Source of the DNA: Spirochaetaceae bacterium
GTDB lineage: Bacteria > Spirochaetota > Spirochaetia > Treponematales > Breznakiellaceae
Direction of reading: 5' to 3'
Length of the DNA: 11,843 nt
NCBI GenBank assembly: GCA_031290405.1
Contig: JAITNO010000167.1
Span: 1-11,843, forward strand
The notes under the pieces were generated by a model. The model was not told the origin of the DNA and did no database searches. It was given only the letters and a program-made list of their open reading frames with translations. The position numbers and the translations under genes are program-made. Every line of letters starts with the position of its first letter. Positions within the stretch are counted from its first letter, which is position 1. Shown here in pieces: positions 1-6,365 of this stretch.

Positions 1-30
1 GGCGGCCTCCTTAGGGGGGCCGCCTTTTTT
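1..30 (+). terminator. Rho-independent terminator of an upstream + strand gene
   Basis: The arms GGCGGCC (1-7) and GGCCGCC (18-24) form a perfect 7-bp GC stem around a 10-nt loop, followed by six T (25-30). The gene it serves lies to the left of the window. Nearly the same 39-nt sequence occurs on the minus strand at 11528-11490, so this is one copy of a duplicated terminator cassette. Confidence 0.85.
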
Positions 31-120
31 GTGGGGGGGGCTCTGGCGTCCGGCGCGCCTTTTTGGTATATTCACCGCGAGGCGCGCGGCCCGCAAGGGC
101 TGGGGGAGGCACGAAACGGC

Positions 121-885
121 ATGACAAAAATTTATTGCTTCAGCGGCACCGGCAACACCCTCTGGTCCGCCACAAAAATCGCTCAGACGCTCGGCTCAGG
201 CGGCGAGCTCTTCAACATCGCCTGCGAGGCGAGGAAGCCCTCCGTCTTGATAGAAGCCGAAAGGGTCGTGTTTTTATTCCCGTCCTACGCCTACCAGATG
301 CCGCAGCTTGTCCGCCGCTTCATCGACAAAGCGGAGATCCGCGCCGCCTGGACGGGCGCCGTCGTCACCTATGGTTCCGACCAGGGCGGCGCGTTGGCCG
401 AAGCTTCCCGCGCGTTGAGGCGAAAGAGCATCCGGCTGTCCTTTGCCGGGCGCATTCCGAGCGTGGAAAACTTCATCCCTCTTTTCGGCTCCCCTTCGGC
501 TAAGAAGATCGAAGAACGCATTGCCGAACAAAAGAACGCCACGGAACGAATCGCTCAGTCAATCTTGAACGAAGAAACAAACTCGATATGGACGTTCCGC
601 CCGCTTTCCGCCCTCGTGTCGTTCCTGTTTAGAAGCGCGAAGGGGCGCATGGCGCAGGCCTACAAGCTCGGCGCCGAATGCAACGGCTGCGCCCTGTGCG
701 TCCGTCTGTGCCCCGCGCGCGCCATCCGCCTGGAAGACGGGAAACCGGTGTTTTCCGCCGGTTGCGAGCAGTGCCAGGCCTGCCTTACCTGGTGTCCCCG
801 CCGCGCAATCAGCTTCGCCCGCCTCAAAGCGGCCACGCCGAGGTATCATCATCCCGAGATAGAACTTTCGCAGATGCTCGGATAA
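121..885 (+). CDS. EFR1-type flavodoxin/ferredoxin fusion protein (254 aa)
   Basis: Probable cytoplasmic electron-transfer protein that joins a flavodoxin-like FMN domain to a two-cluster ferredoxin. The N-terminal half opens with a beta strand and the FMN phosphate-loop motif F-SGTGNT (residues 7-13), then a second flavin-loop region around 'PSYAYQMP'. The C-terminal third has two Cx2Cx2CxxxCP motifs: C187/C190/C193/C197 and C215/C218/C221/C225, each expected to ligate a [4Fe-4S] cluster. The reading frame is open from 31, but I chose ATG 121. It follows GGGGGAGG (102-109) at about 11 nt, and the peptide from there begins exactly at the flavodoxin beta strand; the upstream 30 codons are low-complexity and unlike any domain. 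The redox partner is unknown and no enzyme subunit is encoded nearby. Assignment to the EFR1 family is confident; the physiological role is not. Confidence 0.88.
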   Translation: MTKIYCFSGTGNTLWSATKIAQTLGSGGELFNIACEARKPSVLIEAERVVFLFPSYAYQMPQLVRRFIDKAEIRAAWTGAVVTYGSDQGGALAEASRALRRKSIRLSFAGRIPSVENFIPLFGSPSAKKIEERIAEQKNATERIAQSILNEETNSIWTFRPLSALVSFLFRSAKGRMAQAYKLGAECNGCALCVRLCPARAIRLEDGKPVFSAGCEQCQACLTWCPRRAISFARLKAATPRYHHPEIELSQMLG

Positions 886-1111
886 GGCCCGATCGGAGGC
901 GCCGCCCGCCGCCAGGCCCGCAAACGAGCCGTTCGCAGTTGCAAACAATCCTGTGAGACCTCTCATCAACTCTGTGAGACCTCTTACAAAACCGCCTGCG
1001 GGCGCGGGCGGCCGGCTGTGGGGGGGCGGCGCCCTCCTCGCCGCTCTTGACGGGAGTCCCCGCCCCGTGTTAGCCTCTTTTATCGGCAAACTAAGGGAGG
1101 GGAGCCTGAAC
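886..1111. other. GC-rich intergenic gap between the flavodoxin gene and flhB
   Basis: No gene is supported here. The gap holds the 21-bp tandem repeat listed separately (951-992) and a hairpin GCGGCG (1026-1031) / CGCCGC (1039-1044) with a 7-nt loop but no T-run, so it is not a convincing terminator. It also holds a strong Shine-Dalgarno stretch, GGGAGGGGAG (1095-1104), in front of flhB. A TTGACG at 1047-1052 is the best -35 look-alike, but the matching -10 (TAGCCT, 1071-1076) is poor. I cannot name the flhB promoter. Confidence 0.5.
951..992. repeat. Two-copy 21-bp tandem repeat
   Basis: CTGTGAGACCTCT occurs at 951-963 and again at 972-984, exactly 21 bp apart, with diverged unit tails. 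It shares its 21-bp period with the large array at 6041-6251, though not its sequence. Read on the minus strand it would encode heptad-like peptide repeats (RGLTELM, RGLTGLF), but there is no good gene there. Confidence 0.75.
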
Positions 1112-2284
1112 ATTTTTGATTGTACCGTTGTCGTCTATGAACCGCCGCCGCTTTCGGAGGAGCTTTCCGCGCTCCCCCCCGCCGCGCGCATCGACTTGCA
1201 GTGGTTCGCCGCCGCCGACGAAGGGCGCACCGAAGAACCCACCGAAGCGAAGATTCGCAAGGCGCGCGAAGAAGAAGGGCGCGTCGTCAAAAGCCAAGAG
1301 CTCGTCGGGGCCGTCGGCCTGCTCCTCCCCGCGCTGGCGATTCTGATCATGGCCCCCTACCTCCTGCGGACCTTCGTCGAAATGCTCCGCTTCTTCCTCT
1401 CGCGCATCGCCGAGCTGGACCCGTCCGCCGACTCTCGCCTCTTCGGCGTGTTCCTGATGTACTTCGTCCGCCTTGCGCTGCCGATCTTGGCCGTCGCCCT
1501 CGTCGCCGCGCTCTTTTCCAACATCGCGCAGGTCGGCTTCCTGTGGACGACCAAGCCGATGGCCTTCAAGTTCAGCAGGGTCGTCCCCAACTTCCCGCAA
1601 TACTTTTCCAAGACGATCTTTTCGGCGAACGGCGTCTTCAACTTCTTTAAGTCCATCGTGAAGATGGCCATCATCGGCGGCGCCGCTTACGTCATCGTGA
1701 GGAGCGACATCGAAAGGATACTCAGCCTCGAAAGCGCCGGCGTGTATTTTTCGCTTACAACCATCGCAACCCTCGCCGTCAAACTTTTAATCGTCGCCGC
1801 GCTGCTCCTCCTGGTCCTGTCCATCCCCGATTATATGTTCCAGCGCTGGCAATACCGCGAGTCGCTCAAGATGTCGCTGCAAGAGGTAAAGGAAGAGCGC
1901 AAGACCGACGAGGGAGACCCGCACGTCAAAGCGCGCTTGCGCGCCCGCATGAGGCAGCTGCTCTCCCAGAACATAGCGCAGAACGTCCCCAAGGCGAGCG
2001 TCGTCGTTACAAACCCGACGCACTTCGCGGTGGCCCTCGAATACAACTTTTCGCTCTACGGCCCGCGCGTCAGCGCCAAGGGCGAGGACGAGCTGGCCCA
2101 GATCATCAAAAGAATCGCGCGCGAACACGACGTCCCCATCGTCGAAAACAAACCGCTTGCCCGCGCGCTCTACGCGGAAGTCCCGCTCGGCGAGACGGTG
2201 CCGGAAAAATACTGGTTCGTCATCAGCGAAATACTCAAGCGCGTTACCACCATTGACGAACTGCGCCGAAAAAGCGCACCCTAA
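1112..2284 (+). CDS. flhB: Flagellar type III export gate protein FlhB (about 390 aa)
   Basis: Inner-membrane component of the flagellar protein export apparatus that switches export from rod/hook to filament substrates. The conserved start region 'IDLQWFAAADEGRTEEPTE' is followed by 'KIRKAREEEGRVVKSQEL' and then four hydrophobic segments (about residues 64-88, 107-139, 175-192 and 206-232). A cytoplasmic domain follows with the autocleavage motif N301-P-T-H304. Length is normal for the family. The start is uncertain. The frame is open from GTG 953 and has another GTG at 1067 (GGGAG 10 nt upstream). The strongest Shine-Dalgarno, GGGAGGGGAG at 1095-1104, points instead to ATT 1112 at 7-nt spacing, which I use here. 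No ATG in this frame precedes the conserved region. In characterised treponemes flhB sits with fliR and flhA; neither is beside it here. Confidence 0.93.
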   Translation: MFDCTVVVYEPPPLSEELSALPPAARIDLQWFAAADEGRTEEPTEAKIRKAREEEGRVVKSQELVGAVGLLLPALAILIMAPYLLRTFVEMLRFFLSRIAELDPSADSRLFGVFLMYFVRLALPILAVALVAALFSNIAQVGFLWTTKPMAFKFSRVVPNFPQYFSKTIFSANGVFNFFKSIVKMAIIGGAAYVIVRSDIERILSLESAGVYFSLTTIATLAVKLLIVAALLLLVLSIPDYMFQRWQYRESLKMSLQEVKEERKTDEGDPHVKARLRARMRQLLSQNIAQNVPKASVVVTNPTHFAVALEYNFSLYGPRVSAKGEDELAQIIKRIAREHDVPIVENKPLARALYAEVPLGETVPEKYWFVISEILKRVTTIDELRRKSAP

Positions 2285-2288
2285 AGCG

Positions 2289-2352
2289 TAAACTGAGGCG
2301 GCAATCTTGCGCCGCCCCTAGTTAATCAGCGTGTCCTAAACTGCGGCGGCAA
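2289..2352. repeat. Direct repeat TAAACTGmGGCGGCAA, two copies 48 bp apart, with hairpins
   Basis: TAAACTGAGGCGGCAA (2289-2304) recurs as TAAACTGCGGCGGCAA (2337-2352) with one mismatch. The first copy starts a hairpin, GGCGGC (2297-2302) / GCCGCC (2311-2316), lacking a T-run, so it is at most a weak flhB terminator. The second copy coincides with the sigma28-like promoter candidate and with a small hairpin CGGCG / CGCCG. Confidence 0.7.
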
Positions 2353-2364
2353 AGACGCCGATAT
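2337..2364 (+). promoter_or_regulatory. Sigma28 (FliA)-like promoter candidate for the lipoprotein gene
   Basis: TAAA (2337-2340) and GCCGATAT (2357-2364) resemble the flagellar sigma28 elements TAAA and GCCGATAA. The spacer is 16 nt; the enterobacterial consensus is 15. A start point about 8 nt downstream would give a leader of roughly 25 nt that carries the ribosome site. The neighbouring flhB makes a flagellar regulon plausible. The match is good but short, and the -35 half also lies inside a direct repeat. Confidence 0.4.
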
Positions 2365-2395
2365 AGGAAGAGTAATTTATATGGGAGGCTTTTAT

Positions 2396-2746
2396 ATGCT
2401 TAAAAAATTCACCTATGGTTTGATTGTATGCTGCTGCGCGTCAATCATGACGGTCTCTTGCGGCAATTCGGCCCAGATACTCGCCGACTCCAAGATCCCC
2501 GCGGTCATCGTGACCCGCGCGGACGGGCTGACGAGCAAAATCGAAGTGTATGTCGACGGTGAAAAAGCCGGCTCCATCGGGAAGGGCGGCAAGTTCGGCA
2601 AGCGGCTCATGAACGGACGGCACACCGTCTCTGTGGAAAACGACGGCACCCGCTCGCGCGTTTTAGATTTCTACATCCAGAACAACCGTCAAAACTTCAG
2701 CGTTACCGCTTTTGAAAACTCAGGCCCTACCATACGGGCCTTTTAA
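2396..2746 (+). CDS. Small putative lipoprotein with PEGA-like domain (116 aa)
   Basis: Predicted exported lipoprotein of unknown role. The N-terminus has a KK charge pair and a hydrophobic core, and ends in 'TVSC' with Cys22 as the probable lipidated residue; this is a relaxed lipobox of the sort spirochaetes use. The mature part is small and beta-rich. The stretch 'IEVYVDGEKAGSIGKGG' followed by 'LMNGRHTVSVENDG' resembles a PEGA domain, often found in surface-anchored proteins. ATG 2396 is preferred over the in-frame ATG 2381 because GGGAGG (2383-2388) sits 7 nt before it; starting at 2381 would put the Shine-Dalgarno inside the gene. Three consecutive Cys (12-14) in the signal region are unusual. 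It has its own putative terminator and a sigma28-like promoter candidate. I do not recognise a named family, so the function is open. Confidence 0.8.
   Translation: MLKKFTYGLIVCCCASIMTVSCGNSAQILADSKIPAVIVTRADGLTSKIEVYVDGEKAGSIGKGGKFGKRLMNGRHTVSVENDGTRSRVLDFYIQNNRQNFSVTAFENSGPTIRAF
2722..2744 (+). terminator. Terminator overlapping the stop codon of the lipoprotein gene
   Basis: AGGCCC (2722-2727) pairs with GGGCCT (2736-2741) around an 8-nt loop, followed by TTT and, after AAG, another TTT. The stem covers the last codons of the gene and the T-run runs into its TAA. A 6-bp stem makes it moderate in strength. Confidence 0.6.
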
Positions 2747-2756
2747 GTTTCTTGCA

Positions 2757-2877
2757 GCGGCCTGCGGCGCCGCGCCCCCGAGCCAGGGCTTTGCGTGCGC
2801 AGGCCGCGTTCCCCAGCTTTGGGCTTTTTTACAACAACCGGAGAACCGGGAGGGGGGAGGCGCCCCCTCCTCTGGTT
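2757..2877. other. Highly structured GC-rich gap with three stem-loops
   Basis: GCGGCCTGCG (2757-2766) and CGCAGGCCGC (2798-2807) form a perfect 10-bp inverted repeat with a 31-nt loop. A short stem CCCA (2812-2815) / TGGG (2820-2823) is followed by CTTTTTT (2824-2830) and could act as a terminator on the + strand. A third stem, GGAGGGGG (2849-2856) / CCCCCTCC (2863-2870), has outer arms AACC (2844-2847) and GGTT (2874-2877). No gene is supported. The gap insulates the lipoprotein gene from the phosphorylase operon. Confidence 0.6.
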
Positions 2878-2899
2878 TCAGCGCCGCCTTGCGGGTAAA

Positions 2900-2929
2900 T
2901 TGACAAACTGCGCCGAATCGTCCGATAAT
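2900..2929 (+). promoter_or_regulatory. Sigma70-type promoter of the glucan phosphorylase operon
   Basis: TTGACA (2900-2905) is a perfect -35. GATAAT (2924-2929) is a near-perfect -10 with an 18-nt spacer. The predicted start point, 7 nt or so past the -10, falls at about 2935-2938, immediately before ATG 2939, so the message would be leaderless or nearly so. Confidence 0.75.
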
Positions 2930-2938
2930 GGGTACACT

Positions 2939-5485
2939 ATGAATATATCGACATATACGGTTAAACCGAAATTACCGGCTTCGCTGAAGCCGCTGGAAGA
3001 GATTGCACGCAATCTGTGGCTTTCGTGGAATTACGACGCGATACAGCTTTTTATGCGCCTCGACGAAAAGGCGTGGGCAAAGTCGAATCAGAGTCCGGTA
3101 AAGACTCTGGGCATGGTGAGTCAGAAACGGCTTGCCGAGCTGGAAAAGGACGATTCCTACGTTGCCTCGCTGCGGAAGGTGTATGAACGCTTTCAGCGTT
3201 ACAAAAAGATGAAGCCGTGGTACCACGGCAGCCATAAAGACGTCGTGGCCTACTTTTCGATGGAGTATGGCATGGATGTTTCGCTGCCGGTCTATTCGGG
3301 GGGTCTGGGTATGCTTTCGGGCGACCACATGAAGACGTCTTCGGATTTGGATTTGCCGCTGGTGGGCGTGGGGTTGCTCTATAAACAGGGCTATTTTATC
3401 CAAAAGGTGAACACGGACGGCTTCCAGGAGGAGGTGTATCCGGTCAACGATTGGTATAATATGCCCGTTGAGCTTAAAAAGGGGCGGGACGGCAATCCGT
3501 TCTTCATCTCGGTCGATCTGGCGGGCCGCGAATGTTACGCGCAGATTTGGGAGGTGCGGGTTGGCCGCGCCTCGCTCTACTTGCTGGATACGAACATCGA
3601 TAAAAATAAGGATCAGGACTTTAAGGACATTACCGCGGCGCTCTACGGGGGCGACAAGGAAACCCGCATCAGGCAGGAGATTCTGCTGGGCATCGGCGGC
3701 ATCCGCGCGCTCCGTGCGCTGGGCATCAACCCGGCGGCGACGCACATGAACGAGGGGCACGCGGCGTTCCTTATCCTCGAACGGGCGCGTGAGATTATTG
3801 CGGAAAACAACTTTAGCTTTGACGAGGCGTTCGAGGCGATTTGGCCTACGAACATATTCACGACCCACACGCCGGTGCCGGCGGGAAACGAACGATTCGA
3901 CCCCGACTTGCTCAAGAAATACCTGCACTCCTGGACGGGTGTGCTGGGCATCTCGTGGGAGGAGTTCCTCGGATGGGGGAGGGAGCGCCGAAACGACCCC
4001 AAGGAGAGTTTCTGCATGACCGTCCTCGCCCTGCGCTTTGTGGCGTACGCCAACGGCGTCTCCCGTCTGCACGGGGCCGTCTCGCGGGATATGTGGCAGG
4101 GACTGTGGCCGGACTTGCCCCTCGACGAGGTTCCCATCTCCCACGTTACAAACGGGGTCCATCCAAGAACGTGGATTTCCAGCCCGCTCTGCGAGCTGCT
4201 TGACCGCTACTTTGGGCCCAGCTTCGAGGAAGATCCGACGAACCTTAAAGTCTGGAAGCGGATGGAGTTCATCCCCGACGAGGAGCTCTGGCGCACCCAC
4301 GAGAGGCGGAGGGAGCGGATGGTCGGTTTTGCCCGCTCGCGCCTTAAAGACACCTTGCGGCGCAACGGCGCGTCGGAAACCCGCATCCAAAAGGCGGAAG
4401 ACGCCCTCTCTCCCTCCGCGCTCACCATCGTGTTTGCGCGCCGCTTTGCGACCTACAAACGGGGCACCCTGCTTTTCCGCGACCCAATGCGGCTCCTCAA
4501 GCTCCTTAAAAACACCGAGCATCCCATTCAGCTTATCTTTGCCGGCAAGGCGCATCCCGCCGATATGCCCGGCAAAAACCTTATCCGCGAGATTTTCTCT
4601 TTTGCAAAGGAACACGATGTGGAAGACCGCATCATCTTCCTTGAAAACTACGATATGACGATGTCCCGCTACCTCGTTTCCGGCGCCGACGTCTGGCTGA
4701 ACACGCCGCGCCGCCCGATGGAGGCGTCCGGCACTTCGGGGATGAAGGCGTCCCTCAACGGCGTCCTCAACTGCTCAATCCGCGACGGTTGGTGGGACGA
4801 GTCCTACGAGGCAAACCACGAGGTTGGTTGGGCGATAGGGGGCGTCGAGGAGTACCCCGATGAAAACCAGCAAGACGAGATCGCGAGCAAGGCCCTCTAC
4901 AACCTCCTTGAGAGAGAGATCATCCCGTTGTTCTATCAGCGCAGCCGGAACGGACTTCCCCGCGAATGGATAAAGAAGATGAAAACCTGTATGTGCGAGA
5001 TAGGGCAGTCGATGTCGAGCCAGCGAATGCTGATAGACTATTACAACAAGTTCTATTCCCCCGCGCTTAAAAACTACCAGCGCATGACAAAGGACGCCTA
5101 TGCCGCGACAAAATCGCTTGGAAGTTATTTTGAAAAACTTAAGCGCTGCTGGGACGGCATCAGGATCGTTTCAATTGACGCGAACTCGAAGAACACCATG
5201 CAGCGGGGAGATTTTATCACCGTGAACGCGTGGATTGATTTGGGGGATCTGGCGACGGAGGAGATACTCGTCGAGCTTTACTACGGCGAGCGCAGCCATC
5301 AGAATTTCATCGTGAACGCCCACCGCGCCGAAATGCGGAGCGTCGGCAAGGAAGACGGCGTCTGCCATTACCAGGTTCGCGTGGAGTGTTTGGACACGGG
5401 CTTGCAGGGGCACACCCTGCGAATCCTTCCGAAGCACGGCGCGCTGGCGAGTCCCTATCGTCCCGGCTTCATCAAGTGGGCTTAA
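2939..5485 (+). CDS. glgP: Alpha-glucan (glycogen) phosphorylase, GT35, DUF3417 type (848 aa)
   Basis: Cytoplasmic PLP enzyme that phosphorolyses alpha-1,4-glucan to glucose-1-phosphate, mobilising stored glycogen or maltodextrin. The N-terminal ~110 residues match the DUF3417 helical domain ('NLWLSWNYDA'). The catalytic body then shows 'YFSMEYG', 'YSGGLGMLSGDHMK', 'NEGHAAF', 'TTHTPVPAGNERF' and 'RFATYKRGTL' (near residue 502). The PLP-site segment 'EASGTSGMKASLNG' has K603 as the expected Schiff-base lysine. This GTSGMK form and the 'DGWWDESY' motif mark the alpha-glucan phosphorylase subfamily distinct from E. coli GlgP/MalP. About 120 C-terminal residues form an extra beta-rich domain. ATG 2939 is chosen because homology begins right there; it has no Shine-Dalgarno and directly follows the promoter. 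Upstream in-frame codons are repeat-like and would precede the promoter. It probably forms an operon with the next gene. Confidence 0.96.
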   Translation: MNISTYTVKPKLPASLKPLEEIARNLWLSWNYDAIQLFMRLDEKAWAKSNQSPVKTLGMVSQKRLAELEKDDSYVASLRKVYERFQRYKKMKPWYHGSHKDVVAYFSMEYGMDVSLPVYSGGLGMLSGDHMKTSSDLDLPLVGVGLLYKQGYFIQKVNTDGFQEEVYPVNDWYNMPVELKKGRDGNPFFISVDLAGRECYAQIWEVRVGRASLYLLDTNIDKNKDQDFKDITAALYGGDKETRIRQEILLGIGGIRALRALGINPAATHMNEGHAAFLILERAREIIAENNFSFDEAFEAIWPTNIFTTHTPVPAGNERFDPDLLKKYLHSWTGVLGISWEEFLGWGRERRNDPKESFCMTVLALRFVAYANGVSRLHGAVSRDMWQGLWPDLPLDEVPISHVTNGVHPRTWISSPLCELLDRYFGPSFEEDPTNLKVWKRMEFIPDEELWRTHERRRERMVGFARSRLKDTLRRNGASETRIQKAEDALSPSALTIVFARRFATYKRGTLLFRDPMRLLKLLKNTEHPIQLIFAGKAHPADMPGKNLIREIFSFAKEHDVEDRIIFLENYDMTMSRYLVSGADVWLNTPRRPMEASGTSGMKASLNGVLNCSIRDGWWDESYEANHEVGWAIGGVEEYPDENQQDEIASKALYNLLEREIIPLFYQRSRNGLPREWIKKMKTCMCEIGQSMSSQRMLIDYYNKFYSPALKNYQRMTKDAYAATKSLGSYFEKLKRCWDGIRIVSIDANSKNTMQRGDFITVNAWIDLGDLATEEILVELYYGERSHQNFIVNAHRAEMRSVGKEDGVCHYQVRVECLDTGLQGHTLRILPKHGALASPYRPGFIKWA

Positions 5486-5500
5486 GGGGGGCGTCCCAGC

Positions 5501-6019
5501 ATGAATCTAAACGGAAAAACCTTTTTGATGTTCATTGACGACGTCTACGAAGACCTTGAGGTCTGGTACCCCAAGCTCAGACTGACGGAGGAAGGGGCGA
5601 AGGTCGTCGCCGCCGCGCCGGAAGCGTTAAAAACGTACACGGGAAAGCATGGGTATCCCTGCAAGAGCGATGCGGCCATCGACAACCTTAGGGAAGCCGA
5701 CTTTGCCGGACTGATTCTGCCCGGCGGCTTCGCGCCCGACAAACTCAGGCGCCTTGAAAAGGTAAAGCAGCTTACCCGCGACTTCATGGCGAAAGGGAAA
5801 CTCGTCGCCCACATCTGTCACGGCGGCTGGATGGCGGCGTCGGCGGGGATATGCGCGGGCTTTAGGATGACTTCGACGCCCGGCATCAAAGACGACCTCG
5901 TGAATGCGGGGGCAATCTGGGTGGACGAGCCGGTGGTCGTCGACCGCAACATGGTTTCCAGCAGAAGACCGGACGACCTGCCTGATTTTATGAAGGGCAT
6001 CTTCACGGTCATGCAATGA
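5501..6019 (+). CDS. DJ-1/PfpI family protein (172 aa)
   Basis: Member of the class I glutamine-amidotransferase-like superfamily, of the PfpI/YhbO branch, whose members are described as proteases, glyoxalase-like enzymes or deglycases; the exact activity cannot be assigned here. Visible features are the N-terminal acid cluster 'DDVYEDLE' (E17/E20), 'GLILPGGFAPDKLR', and the nucleophile elbow 'HICHGGW' with Cys106 followed by His107, the PfpI arrangement. It also has 'AGFRMTSTPGIKDDLVNAGA' and a C-terminal 'SSRRPDDLPDF'. Length is normal and the gene is intact. ATG 5501 follows GGGGG (5486-5491) at about 9 nt, and the gene begins 15 nt after the glgP stop, so the two are almost certainly cotranscribed. 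A link to sugar-phosphate or carbonyl damage control during glycogen use is attractive, but it is only an inference from the pairing. Confidence 0.92.
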   Translation: MNLNGKTFLMFIDDVYEDLEVWYPKLRLTEEGAKVVAAAPEALKTYTGKHGYPCKSDAAIDNLREADFAGLILPGGFAPDKLRRLEKVKQLTRDFMAKGKLVAHICHGGWMAASAGICAGFRMTSTPGIKDDLVNAGAIWVDEPVVVDRNMVSSRRPDDLPDFMKGIFTVMQ

Positions 6020-6040
6020 TTTTTATGAAAAAGAGCCGAT

Positions 6041-6251
6041 GGTTCCGTTCCGAGCAGAATGAGTTCTGTTTTGAATAGAACAATCGGAGCTCGGAGCTTC
6101 GACTTCGGAGCTCGGAGCTTCGACATCGGAGCAAAAAGCCTCGACATCGGAGCTCGGAACAGAATGATTGACTCTCCGAGTAGAAAGATTGACTCTTTAA
6201 GAGTCAAAGCCGACTCTTAAAGAGTCAAAGCCGACCCTCAAAGAGTCGCAT
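6041..6251. repeat. Period-21 minisatellite array (about ten diverged units)
   Basis: The 346-bp gap 6020-6365 contains no well-supported gene; most of it is a tandem array of 21-bp units. Units at 6083, 6104 and 6125 share TCGGAGCTCGGAGC or a variant and end in TTCGAC or CTCGAC. A partial copy lies at 6146. Units from 6167 switch to ATTGACTCT and then CCGACTCTTAAAGAGTC types, with one single-base insertion at about 6188-6209. Flanking units 6041-6082 share fragments such as CAGAATG. Because 21 is a multiple of 3, one frame stays open and would encode heptads like IGARSFD, FGARSFD, IGAKSLD (ATG 6059 to TAA 6220, 53 codons). There is no ribosome site before it, so I do not call a gene. Confidence 0.9.
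6170..6247. promoter_or_regulatory. Four phased palindromes, possible operator array upstream of the LysM gene
   Basis: The array ends in dyads: ACTCTCCGAGT (6171-6181), GACTCTTTAAGAGTC (6191-6205), GACTCTTAAAGAGTC (6212-6226) and the imperfect GACCCTCAAAGAGTC (6233-6247). Centres of the last three are at 6198, 6219 and 6240, exactly 21 bp or two helical turns apart; the first centre is 22 bp before. Such phasing places sites on one face of the helix, as for cooperative repressors or plasmid-type iterons. It may equally be a by-product of the 21-bp repeat. The dyads end about 120 bp before the LysM start codon. Confidence 0.4.
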
Positions 6252-6365
6252 AGGAAATTTTGAGCGCTGCGTCGCTCCATGCCAGCGCACACGCGCGCGT
6301 CGCATAACCGGCAACGCAGCAAGCCGCACAGCATCGACCAACGCGCCGCAACAAGGAGTGAATGT

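Noticed and set aside
559..1113. Long minus-strand open frame (184 codons) opposite the flavodoxin gene and the gap
   Set aside because: It lies antisense to a well-supported domain gene and its peptide is low-complexity translation of GC-rich and repeat DNA.
2896..2928. Sigma28-like element before glgP (TAAA with TCCGATAA)
   Set aside because: The spacer would be 21 nt, far from 15, and the same bases are better explained by the sigma70 promoter TTGACA-N18-GATAAT.
2972..4615. 547-codon minus-strand open frame opposite glgP
   Set aside because: It is a GC-rich shadow of the phosphorylase gene; its peptide shows no recognisable domain.
5818..6207. 129-codon minus-strand frame through the repeat array and the end of the PfpI gene
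   Set aside because: It is open because the units are 21 bp long. It is antisense to a real gene over half its length and has no good start signal.
6041..6251. CRISPR array
   Set aside because: The repeats are contiguous 21-bp units without unique spacers, and no cas genes are nearby.
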